From assembly GCA_937871915.1 (NCBI GenBank), contig CALMPG010000148.1:1-49673 (forward strand): a DNA stretch of 49,673 nucleotides, in the 5' to 3' direction. Source of the stretch: an uncultured Phycisphaerales bacterium (GTDB taxonomy: Bacteria > Planctomycetota > Phycisphaerae > Phycisphaerales > UBA1924). Both the position numbers and the translations under genes were made by a program. The notes beneath the pieces were generated by a model, which saw nothing but the letters and a program-made list of their open reading frames with translations, did no database searches and was not told the origin of the DNA. Below, in pieces: positions 15,979 through 22,912 of this stretch. Numbering within the stretch: position 1 is the stretch's first letter; the number at the start of each line of letters is the position of its first letter.

Positions 15979-16794
15979 GTGTGCGGCCGGTACACGCATC
16001 TCTTCACGTGGCGGCAGCTCCATCGGTTGATGGGGCTGGTGACACCGTCCGGGGGGCAGGGGGCGATCGAGGTCGAGCCCTTGCCGCTGCGCTACAACGT
16101 GGCGCCGAGCCAGTCGGCGCCGGCGGTGATTCTCGATCGGGACGGGGGCGGGGGGGGGGTTGACACGCTCGGGTGGGGGCTGGTGCCCTCGTGGGCGAAG
16201 GACCCGGAGGGATCCGGTCTGCGTCGGCCGATCAACGCGCGGAGCGAGACGGCCGCGTCTTCGCCGATGTTCCGGGGGCCGATGCGGAAGCGCCGGTGCG
16301 TGGTGCCGGCGAGCGGGTTCTACGAGTGGCAGGCGCGCGGGGGGGGCGGGGAGAGGCAGACCAAGCAGCCGTGGTACATCACCCCCGCCGATGGGGAGGT
16401 GTTTGCGATGGCCGGGGTGTGGGACGAGTGGCGCGGGCGGGGCGATGGCGGCGGCGCGGGCGCGGGCGCGGCGCTTCGGACGTTCGCGATTCTGACCACC
16501 GGCGCGAACGACGCCATGAAGCCGATCCACGACCGGATGCCGGTGATGCTCACGCGCGAGGGGGTGGCGGCGTGGCTGGACGGCGGGGTCGAGGACGCGG
16601 CGGCGCTGCGGCCGCTGCTGCGGCCGTGCGGGGATGAGGCGCTCCGGCTCCGGCGGGTGGGAACGTGGGTGAACTCACCGGCGCACGACGATGCGAGGTG
16701 CATCGAGGAGGCGCAGGCGCGGGCGGATGCTGCGCCCCCAGCGCGGGGGCGCCGGGCGGGGCCGGAGGGGCCGGGGCTGTTCGGAGCCGCGTAG
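15979..16794 (+). CDS. SRAP (SOS response-associated peptidase; YedK/HMCES-type) protein
   Basis: 271 residues from a GTG at 15979. This start is decided by biology: in the SRAP family the initiator Met is removed to expose Cys2, and only this GTG gives M-C-G-R-Y. Family motifs follow in order: 'RYNVAPSQ', 'WGLVPSWAKD', 'RPINARSETAASS', 'RRCVVPASGFYEW' (catalytic Glu) and 'HDRMPVML' (catalytic His). YedK/HMCES proteins form a thiazolidine crosslink through Cys2 with abasic sites in single-stranded DNA and shield them during replication. The C-terminus has a low-complexity Ala/Arg/Gly tail. No Shine-Dalgarno is visible. It converges on rnc with only 9 bp between the stops. A standalone DNA-repair gene. 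Confidence 0.9.
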   Translation: MCGRYTHLFTWRQLHRLMGLVTPSGGQGAIEVEPLPLRYNVAPSQSAPAVILDRDGGGGGVDTLGWGLVPSWAKDPEGSGLRRPINARSETAASSPMFRGPMRKRRCVVPASGFYEWQARGGGGERQTKQPWYITPADGEVFAMAGVWDEWRGRGDGGGAGAGAALRTFAILTTGANDAMKPIHDRMPVMLTREGVAAWLDGGVEDAAALRPLLRPCGDEALRLRRVGTWVNSPAHDDARCIEEAQARADAAPPARGRRAGPEGPGLFGAA

Positions 16795-16803
16795 ACGGGA
16801 GGG

Positions 16804-17541
16804 CTACCTCGGCCGGTGGCCGTTGTTGAGCACGCGGATGTGGCCGTCTTCCTGCACGACGGTGACGCCGAGGACGCCCAGGGCGTTGAGGGCGGCCTGC
16901 TGCTCGGCGGCCTTCTTGCTGGCGCCCCAGCAGGAGGGGAAGCGTCGGCCGTCGATCTCGACGGCGATCTCGAAGCACTTGGCGTGGTCGGGCCCTTTCT
17001 CGTCGAGGACGTGGTAGGCGGGGGAGCGCCCGAAGCGCTGCTGGGAGAACTGCTGGAGGACGCTCTTGAAGTTTTCCTGGTGGCCGCTGTCGGCGGCGCG
17101 CAGGACGAGCGGGCTGAGGAGGGGCACAAGGAAGTTGCGCACGGCCCCGAGGCCGGCGTCGAAATAGATGGCGGCGACGACGCTCTCGAGGGTGGCGGCC
17201 GAGAGGCTCTGGGGCAGGGCGCGAAAGCCCTGCATGCCCTTGCCGAGGGTGAGGTGCTTGTCGAGCTCGAGTTCGCGGGCGATGGCGGCGCAGGTCTGGC
17301 GCGAGACGACGGTGCTCTTGATCTTGGTCATCTCGCCCTCGAGGAAGTCCGGGTAGAGGGTGTAGATGAGCTCGCAGCAGACCAGGCCGAGGACGGCGTC
17401 GCCGAGGAACTCCAGGCGCTCGTTGGAGTCCTTGCGGACGTCGGTGACCGAGGCGTGGGTCAGGGCGCGCCGGAGCAGCGAGACATCGGTGAAGCGATGT
17501 CCGAGGCGGGCTTGCAGGGCGTCGAGTTCTTCGGGGGTCAT
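16804..17541 (-). CDS. rnc: Ribonuclease III
   Basis: 245 residues from the ATG at 17541 (MTPEELDALQARLGHRF). A longer frame upstream lacks conserved sequence, so I exclude it. The catalytic signature 'NERLEFLGDAVLG' sits at residues 40-52, the second acidic motif 'TLESVVAAIYFDAG' near 120, and a C-terminal double-stranded-RNA-binding domain at about 160-235 ('ENFKSVLQQFSQ', 'GASKKAAEQQAALNAL'). The length is normal for the family. The enzyme cuts double-stranded RNA with 2-nt 3' overhangs and matures rRNA precursors. It is divergent from rpmH. A candidate promoter at 17738-17769 implies a leader of about 190 nt, which could allow autoregulation as known for rnc in other bacteria (inference). 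Confidence 0.95.
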   Translation of the reverse strand: MTPEELDALQARLGHRFTDVSLLRRALTHASVTDVRKDSNERLEFLGDAVLGLVCCELIYTLYPDFLEGEMTKIKSTVVSRQTCAAIARELELDKHLTLGKGMQGFRALPQSLSAATLESVVAAIYFDAGLGAVRNFLVPLLSPLVLRAADSGHQENFKSVLQQFSQQRFGRSPAYHVLDEKGPDHAKCFEIAVEIDGRRFPSCWGASKKAAEQQAALNALGVLGVTVVQEDGHIRVLNNGHRPR

Positions 17542-17737
17542 GCGCGATCCGCCGGCCGATCCCGGCTGGTCGAGCGTCGTGCGCACGCGCGCCCGCCGGG
17601 GCAGAGGGAAATACCTGCTGCGCCGGGCGCGCCTGCTCAGCCGTCGAGCTGGTCCGGGAGCGTGCCCCGGGCATCTCGGCGGGCGAGCAATCGCACCCGA
17701 CCCATCCACGAGGAGCCTCGCACGCGGCTCCGGAATC

Positions 17738-17769
17738 AATATACACAACTTTCACCCATCGGCACGCAA
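17738..17769 (-). promoter_or_regulatory. Candidate promoter for rnc
   Basis: Minus strand: TATATT at 17743-17738 is an excellent -10 box. TTGCGT at 17769-17764 is a possible -35, but the spacing to TATATT is 20 nt (18 nt to the overlapping TGTATA). It would give an rnc leader of about 190 nt. Confidence 0.4.
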
Positions 17770-17843
17770 GTCCACCGGGGAGCGGGAGTAATCGCGTGGC
17801 GGGGGCGATTTGTTTGGTCTCTGATTGGAAACTGGCGGCGGTA

Positions 17844-17873
17844 TTGGCCGCGGGGGGAAGAGATACCTACTAT
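17844..17873 (+). promoter_or_regulatory. Candidate sigma70-type promoter for rpmH
   Basis: TTGGCC (17844-17849), an 18-nt spacer, then TACTAT (17868-17873), about 80 nt before the rpmH ATG. Confidence 0.45.
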
Positions 17874-17952
17874 CCCGACCCGTCCGGGAGACCGTAGGAG
17901 TCCGGGCGCATTTCTCCGATCGCACACCCTTGTTTCCTCGCCGGAGCCTCCC

Positions 17953-18099
17953 ATGGGCATGCACTACCCCAAGCGTTTCAGCCGCAAGACCCGCAAGCGC
18001 CGCCACGGGTTCCGCAATCGCATGAAGACCAAGAACGGGCGGAAGATGATCAACCGCAAGCGTGCCGCGGGCCGGTCGCTCAATGTCGCGGACAAGTGA
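17953..18099 (+). CDS. rpmH: 50S ribosomal protein L34
   Basis: 48 residues, strongly basic. The core 'RKRRHGFRNRMKTKNGRKM' followed by 'INRKRAAGRS' matches the L34 family pattern (T/R-HGFR-R-M-T-NGR-V--RR--GR). L34 sits on the large ribosomal subunit and is one of its last-assembled small proteins. GGAG lies 6 nt before the ATG at 17953; an alternative ATG two codons later is possible. No rnpA follows, which is the usual partner of rpmH in many bacteria; instead a hairpin terminator follows and the next gene converges. Confidence 0.93.
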   Translation: MGMHYPKRFSRKTRKRRHGFRNRMKTKNGRKMINRKRAAGRSLNVADK

Positions 18100-18134
18100 T
18101 CGCGACGATCGGGACTCCCAATTCAGCCAAAGTG

Positions 18135-18163
18135 AAGGGGCCCGCGCCGAGCGCGGGCCCCTT
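18135..18163. terminator. Strong bidirectional terminator after rpmH
   Basis: Perfect 13-bp arms AAGGGGCCCGCGC and GCGCGGGCCCCTT flank a CGA loop, then CTGTTT on the plus strand. It lies between the rpmH stop (18099) and the stop of the convergent LamG-dockerin gene (18186), so it can serve both genes. Confidence 0.8.
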
Positions 18164-18185
18164 CTGTTTGGAACAGGGGTGCGCG

Positions 18186-19583
18186 CTATGGGCAGCCGGA
18201 GAACCACCGGTTCAGGAACGAGAAGACGTCACCGACAGTGAGAGTTCCGCTCAGATCGTCATCGGCGCGACACGCGGTGCCGGGGGTGAAGCCGATGGAG
18301 TCGAAGTAGGCGACGGATTGGCCGCTGTCGATGCATCCGACATGGAGTTCGATGCGGTTGGAGCGATCGGCACCGAGGGCGCCCGGGATCAAGGTCTGGC
18401 AGGCGATCACCCGAACGTCGTCGACGTACCAGGTGGCGGTGCCCTTGTTGTAGTCAGCGACGCCTCGAAAGCGGTACCAGCGGTCGGGCTGGACAGCGAT
18501 GTTCGTGCCCTGGATCACCAGGCCGCTCGCGCCGGATCCGACGAAGCCGCACTGGAGCGAGCCGTGGTCTCCCTGATAGTCAACGGTGATGTCGTTGCAC
18601 CCGCCACCGGGATTGGTGGACTCGCTGCTCCAGCGGAGGCAGAACTCGAGGGTGGCGGAGTCGGCGGTGGACTTCCAGGTCTGGCTGCTGTGGATCTCGC
18701 AGGCGTTCGCCGCGCCGGCGACGAGCTTCATCGCTCTGTTGCCGGAGAAGGTCGGCGAGGCGACGACGGCCTGCGAGACGCCGGCGAAGCGGGAGGGCCA
18801 ACCGGCCGGAGCGGACGCGACGGAGTCACCCTCGAAGCCGTCGCCGAAGGTGGTGGGGGGTGTGCAGCACGTGCCGATGTTCATCAACTCGGCAACATCC
18901 CCGGCAGAGAGTTCGCGGGAGTAGAACCGGACTTCGTCGATCGACCCGACGAAGCCCTCGCGGAATCCCGACGGAGTGTCCCATGCGCCGATGTGGATCG
19001 GTGCGGAGTTGGCGACACTGTTGGTCGCGCCGACCTGGTCCGGGAGCGCGATGCCATCCACATACACGCGAGCATGCCCGGTTGTCCGGTTGCGGACGAA
19101 CACCAGGTGGTGCCAGCTGTCGTTCGCGACGTTGGCGTTGAACACGAGGATCGAACTACTCCCCAGGCCGAACGTCGGCTTTCCGCCACCGGTGAGAGAG
19201 ATCCACCAGTCGTTGTTCACAGTACCGATGATGTCCTTGTCGATGATGATCCCATCGGTCGCGGTCTTGATCCAGAACGCCACCGAGAAGGCCTGGTCCA
19301 TGGCGTTGAGCGCCGCGTTGGTTCCGACGTTCACGTACGCGCCCGAGTACGGAGTGGGGGGGACATTGGCCGGCAGGTACACGGCGGAGTCGGAGCGACC
19401 ACACCGGTCGGTTGTCATGACCGCACCGTTCTGCAGAGTGCCGTTCGGCCCGGCGCCGGTTGTCTCGCCCGCGGATCCATCGAGCGAATAACCGGCGATC
19501 AGGCCGGTCGAGGTGTCCGCCAGGGTTGCGGAGCATGCGGCGGTTGATAGGACTCCGGCGATGATGAAGTTCCGAGCGATCAT
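18186..19583 (-). CDS. Secreted LamG/concanavalin-like protein with GC-type dockerin
   Basis: 465 residues. The ATG at 19583 has GGAGG 7 nt upstream and begins a signal peptide (MIARNFIIAGVLSTAACSATLA-D). Residues about 27-215 form a LamG/concanavalin-type jelly roll ('FSVAFWIKT', 'DSWHHLVFVRN', 'ARVYVDG', 'GSIDEVRFYSREL'), the classic pattern of carbohydrate-binding or structural LamG domains. Residues about 225-420 form a second beta-rich domain ('WYRFRGVADYNKG', 'ATWYVDDVRV'). A single dockerin loop 'DDDLSGTLTVGDVFSFLN' ends in WFSGCP. Other members here have two or three loops, so this is a minimal version. It converges on rpmH across a shared terminator. Extracellular; ligand not known. 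Confidence 0.86.
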   Translation of the reverse strand: MIARNFIIAGVLSTAACSATLADTSTGLIAGYSLDGSAGETTGAGPNGTLQNGAVMTTDRCGRSDSAVYLPANVPPTPYSGAYVNVGTNAALNAMDQAFSVAFWIKTATDGIIIDKDIIGTVNNDWWISLTGGGKPTFGLGSSSILVFNANVANDSWHHLVFVRNRTTGHARVYVDGIALPDQVGATNSVANSAPIHIGAWDTPSGFREGFVGSIDEVRFYSRELSAGDVAELMNIGTCCTPPTTFGDGFEGDSVASAPAGWPSRFAGVSQAVVASPTFSGNRAMKLVAGAANACEIHSSQTWKSTADSATLEFCLRWSSESTNPGGGCNDITVDYQGDHGSLQCGFVGSGASGLVIQGTNIAVQPDRWYRFRGVADYNKGTATWYVDDVRVIACQTLIPGALGADRSNRIELHVGCIDSGQSVAYFDSIGFTPGTACRADDDLSGTLTVGDVFSFLNRWFSGCP

Positions 19584-19674
19584 GTTCGAGCCTCCGATGT
19601 GTTTCGTGGTGTCGGCCTCGCCCGCGGCGGGGCTGCACCAGAGAAACGCACCGGCGCCCGATGCGCAGGCCCTG

Positions 19675-21741
19675 CTAGCGAGATTCGCGCGGCGGGTGGG
19701 CCGGTAGTCCCGGCGCGGGCTCGTCGCCGTCTTCGATTCCCGGCGACCACGAGAGCCTCTCCCACGAGACGGCGCCGGTGAGTTGCGTGTATCGGTTCGA
19801 GGGAGTGCCTCGCTCAACCTCGCCGGTGCTCGAAAGATCCCACTGGACGTGGACGAGCCCCAGCGGGTCGCTACCCATGGCGTGGAGTATGGCGAGGTCG
19901 CCGCGCTGTGCGGGATCAAAGGAAGGCCCAACCGTCGCATCGTTCAGAACTACGCAGGCGGAGAGCGGCCGAAGGTACCTGTACCAAATCAAGGAACTGG
20001 GCTCGCCGGGCTTTGTGCCGACCCAGTGCTTGGGCATGCCCGGTCGCGGGGCCAATGCGAAAACAATCGGCACGCATCTGGACTCGCCGGTGGCGAGCCT
20101 GGTCGCCGCCAGAGCGTCCGGGTGATTTGTCACGCCCGCGACGACGAGCACCTTGTCCCCGGAGAGCCATTGTGCGGAATGTACTCTTCCAAAGTGCCAC
20201 GCCTCGAAAAGAACCTCTCCTTCGGTGGTATACACGCGCACGCACGACTCGCACGAGGATTGCTCCGTGAAAATGGCCAACACCTCTTGACCGGGAACTT
20301 GGGGGAACACGTCGGCGACATCCGCCCACGCGACGCGATACCGACCACCCGGCTTGGCGTCTTGGGGCGCCACAAGATCGGGGTCGCCCGGCTGGCTTAT
20401 CAGGAATGGGCTTTCCGCCCGGTCGAACCTGAACATGACAAGGCGCTCGCCCAGCGGGCCCGAAGCACAACCCCGCAATGCCAAGACGCCGATGCGCTCG
20501 TCACCGCGCCCAGTGCGGGCCTCGCCGCCGAACACCACATCGTGGGGAGATGTCCCCCCCCAGGACATCAATGGGAGGGCAGCGCGGGAGACAAGCTTGA
20601 CGGTCGTTCCTGCGTCGTCGACAACCACCCGATCGGGTTGAAGCAGGTACCACCACCGATACCCCGCGATGCTTGCGACACTCGCGCAAAGCATGAGCAT
20701 GCACAACGCGCCGGTGGTGGCGGCGGGATGGCCGGTGATCCATTCGATTCCACGGGCCCATCGCCGGGCCTGGGCCCGCACGGGCGTTCCATCCAACCAC
20801 CTCCGCAGGTCGTCTCCCAACTCCCGTGCACTGGCGTACCGCCCCTCGGGGTCCCGCTCGCACGCCCTGCGCAACACCGCCGCCAGCGGCCTGGGCATGT
20901 CCGGCCGGAGCGATCGGGGATCGCGAGTCTGGCCCTCGGCGGCCTCCTTCAATCGGGCCAGGGTCGTGGTCTTCTCCTGGCGTGGAGGACGGCCCGTGAG
21001 GACGACATAGGCCGTTGCGCCCAGGCTGTACACGTCGGCTCGGACCGAGCGCAGCGATGCCTTGTCGCCGAGGGCGACCTCCGGAGCCATGAACGGCGTG
21101 GTGCCGATGACCTCGCCCGTGAGCGTCAACGTCGCGCCGGACTCGTTGTCGTCGAGCCTGGCAACACCAAAGTCAACGATGAACACCCGGCCGCGCTTGT
21201 CCACCAGGATGTTGGAGGGCTTGAGATCGCGATGCACCACCAGGGCATCGTGGATGGCCGAGACCGCGTCGCAAACCTCGGCGAGTAGTTCGACCCGCTG
21301 GCGCATGTGGAGTTGGGCTCGGGTGCAATGCTCCTCGAGGTCGGCGCCCGGGACAAGCTCGGTGGCGATAAACATTCGACCGTCGGAGGTGCCCCAGTCC
21401 AGCACGCGCGGGACGCACTCCAGGCGAAGTTCGGAGAGGATGTCCAGCTCTCGCCAGACGCGGGCCAGGCCCGGGACGTGTCCGGCGCTCCCGAGCGGCT
21501 GGCGGATGACCTTGAGGGCGACGGGCATCTGCGACCCGCCGACGCGAAAGGCCTCGTACACCTGCCCGCCGCTGCCCTCTCCGAGGAGCCTGGCGAGGCG
21601 ATAGGCCGGGATGCGGGGCCATGTCGCGTCCACGTCGCTTGGGGAGGCCTCACCGTCCGCGTGCCCCGGGAGCAGCGCTCCGGCCAAGACGGCCACCGGA
21701 ACCACGGTTGGGCGAGAGTTCGGTGTTGCGGCCGACGCCAT
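19675..21741 (-). CDS. Transmembrane Ser/Thr protein kinase (Hanks type) with C-terminal sensor-like region
   Basis: 688 residues from the ATG at 21741. No Shine-Dalgarno is present, but a -10 box stands 7 nt upstream, which fits a leaderless start; a GTG 69 nt further upstream is less likely. The kinase domain (about 45-315) has every key element: glycine loop 'LGEGSGGQVYEAF', Lys77 in 'VALKVI', catalytic 'HRDLKPSN' (170-177), 'DFGVA' (190-194), 'MAPEV' (218-222). One membrane helix lies at about 341-367. The remaining 320 residues are probably outside the membrane and resemble no domain I can name; they include 'CESCVRVYTTEG'. It is divergent from an ECF sigma factor gene 113 bp away, a pairing typical of Planctomycetes in which the kinase is thought to control the sigma factor. 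Confidence 0.9.
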   Translation of the reverse strand: MASAATPNSRPTVVPVAVLAGALLPGHADGEASPSDVDATWPRIPAYRLARLLGEGSGGQVYEAFRVGGSQMPVALKVIRQPLGSAGHVPGLARVWRELDILSELRLECVPRVLDWGTSDGRMFIATELVPGADLEEHCTRAQLHMRQRVELLAEVCDAVSAIHDALVVHRDLKPSNILVDKRGRVFIVDFGVARLDDNESGATLTLTGEVIGTTPFMAPEVALGDKASLRSVRADVYSLGATAYVVLTGRPPRQEKTTTLARLKEAAEGQTRDPRSLRPDMPRPLAAVLRRACERDPEGRYASARELGDDLRRWLDGTPVRAQARRWARGIEWITGHPAATTGALCMLMLCASVASIAGYRWWYLLQPDRVVVDDAGTTVKLVSRAALPLMSWGGTSPHDVVFGGEARTGRGDERIGVLALRGCASGPLGERLVMFRFDRAESPFLISQPGDPDLVAPQDAKPGGRYRVAWADVADVFPQVPGQEVLAIFTEQSSCESCVRVYTTEGEVLFEAWHFGRVHSAQWLSGDKVLVVAGVTNHPDALAATRLATGESRCVPIVFALAPRPGMPKHWVGTKPGEPSSLIWYRYLRPLSACVVLNDATVGPSFDPAQRGDLAILHAMGSDPLGLVHVQWDLSSTGEVERGTPSNRYTQLTGAVSWERLSWSPGIEDGDEPAPGLPAHPPRESR

Positions 21742-21744
21742 GTT

Positions 21745-21757
21745 TGGTAGTCTACCA
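21745..21757 (-). promoter_or_regulatory. Palindrome and -10 box at the kinase start (likely leaderless promoter)
   Basis: Perfect 13-bp palindrome TGGTAG-T-CTACCA (plus strand). On the minus strand it contains TAGACT (21754-21749), with exactly 7 nt to the ATG at 21741, so transcription would begin at or near the A of ATG. TTGCTC lies 19 nt upstream of the -10 box. The palindrome may be an operator overlapping the promoter (inference). Confidence 0.5.
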
Positions 21758-21854
21758 GAACGGGCCACGATTCGAGCAATGGATTCTTCATTCCCGACTC
21801 TCCAACGCACGGACCGGCCTGGCGCAGGGAGAGTTGCGCCTTTGAGGAGATACT

Positions 21855-22586
21855 TTGTCTACACGCACCGCACAGGCCGATGCCACGCACACGCACTGGA
21901 CTCTCGTCGATCGTGTGCGGGAAGGGGGGGCCGGTGCGGCATCGGCTCTCGACCACCTTTCAAGGTTTCTCTACCCGCCCGTGCTCGGGCTGATCCGGGG
22001 CATGGTGCACGACGAGCACACGGCGGAGGACCTGACGCAACAGTTCTTCCTGGATGTGCTTCTCTGGCGCAGCCTCATCGAGCGGGCGGATCGCCGACAG
22101 GGCCGGCTCCGCACGGTCGTCTTTCAGGCCGCGCGAAACTCGGTTCGGGACTATTGGCGCCGGGAGCGGGTCCGGGCCCCGGTGCGGGGCGCGGCGTCGC
22201 TCGACCGGTTCGAGGCAAGCTCGCTGCGGGGGTCGGAAGAAGCAATCGATCCGGCGTTTGAGGCCGCGTGGCTCGACGGCCTGTGTACCGAGGCGTGCCG
22301 GTGCTGCGAAGAGCATTTCATCGCAGGAGGACTCAAAGGCCATTGGACGCTGTTTGAACGGGCGCGGCTGTTTCCGCTGCTGCGAGGCACCGAGCGGCCC
22401 GCGCGCCTGGACGAGATCTTCGCGGAGCATGGATTCCAATCGGTGAATCAGGCCCGCGGGGCGATCGACACGGTGGTCAAGCGGCTCCGGGCGCTGCTGC
22501 TGGAGATCGCGGGGAATGCTTCAATCGGGGACGATGATCGGCAGGAGCAGTTGCGGGCACTACGCTCGCGCGGCCTGGATGTATGA
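21855..22586 (+). CDS. ECF-type RNA polymerase sigma factor (planctomycete kinase-linked type)
   Basis: 243 residues. It starts at TTG 21855, with GAGGAG 5 nt upstream deciding the start. Residues about 35-115 carry sigma region 2 ('LTQQFFLDVLLWRSLI', 'TVVFQAARNSVRDYWRRER'), with the aromatic/basic strand used for -10 recognition. The C-terminal part (about 185-230, 'SVNQARGAIDTVVKRLRALL') should be the region 4 helix-turn-helix but is diverged. The middle, about 120-180, holds an unusual Cys-containing stretch ('CTEACRCCEEHF'), possibly a redox- or metal-sensitive element. It is divergent from the Ser/Thr kinase, its likely regulator. The target promoters are unknown; the dockerin gene 326 bp downstream on the same strand is a candidate. 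Confidence 0.85.
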   Translation: MSTRTAQADATHTHWTLVDRVREGGAGAASALDHLSRFLYPPVLGLIRGMVHDEHTAEDLTQQFFLDVLLWRSLIERADRRQGRLRTVVFQAARNSVRDYWRRERVRAPVRGAASLDRFEASSLRGSEEAIDPAFEAAWLDGLCTEACRCCEEHFIAGGLKGHWTLFERARLFPLLRGTERPARLDEIFAEHGFQSVNQARGAIDTVVKRLRALLLEIAGNASIGDDDRQEQLRALRSRGLDV

Positions 22587-22912
22587 CGCAACGGCAGAGA
22601 TTGCTTTTCTGTGCGCATCCGGAACTCGCCGGGGGCATGCAACGCCTTGCATTGACGTGGTTCGATTCATGAGGGGATTGCGCGGTGAACGGGCCCGAAA
22701 CACTCGGAAAAACCCCCATGTGGAGATCGGAATCACTCCAAGAGCGGCGAGAATCGCCCGGAATGGGCGAGCGCTGCTCGATACAGGCCCGCAAGGTTGC
22801 CGAGCAAAGTTCGGTGAAGTTCGGTGGAATGGGCGAATCTGCTTGGCAGGGGACGCAGACTTTGTTAGACTGAAAAGTGGGAGAAGCGGGGGTCGTACCC
22901 GGAGAACCCGCC
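22587..22912. other. Intergenic region upstream of the 843-residue dockerin gene
   Basis: 326 bp without a convincing gene. It is noticeably less GC-rich than the flanks and contains a good promoter at 22843-22871. It also holds a near-repeat, AAGTTCGGTG twice (about 22807-22823), close upstream of that promoter, which could be a regulator site. Confidence 0.55.
22843..22871 (+). promoter_or_regulatory. Sigma70-type promoter for the 843-residue dockerin gene
   Basis: TTGGCA (22843-22848), a 17-nt spacer, then TAGACT (22866-22871). The expected start is about 22878, giving a 35-nt leader before the ATG at 22913. Confidence 0.6.

Larger units (their letters stand above)
17542..17952. other. 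Intergenic region between divergent rnc and rpmH
   Basis: 411 bp with no convincing gene. It carries one promoter candidate for each side (17738-17769 minus, 17844-17873 plus) and becomes more AT-rich between about 17730 and 17900, as expected of a control region. The part nearest rnc is an open but non-conserved extension of its frame, most likely untranslated leader. Confidence 0.6.

Noticed and set aside
17544..17748. Longer RNase III starting at 17748
   Set aside because: The additional 69 residues are Arg/Pro-rich and unlike the family; they also overlap the promoter candidate. The ATG at 17541 begins at the conserved N-terminus.
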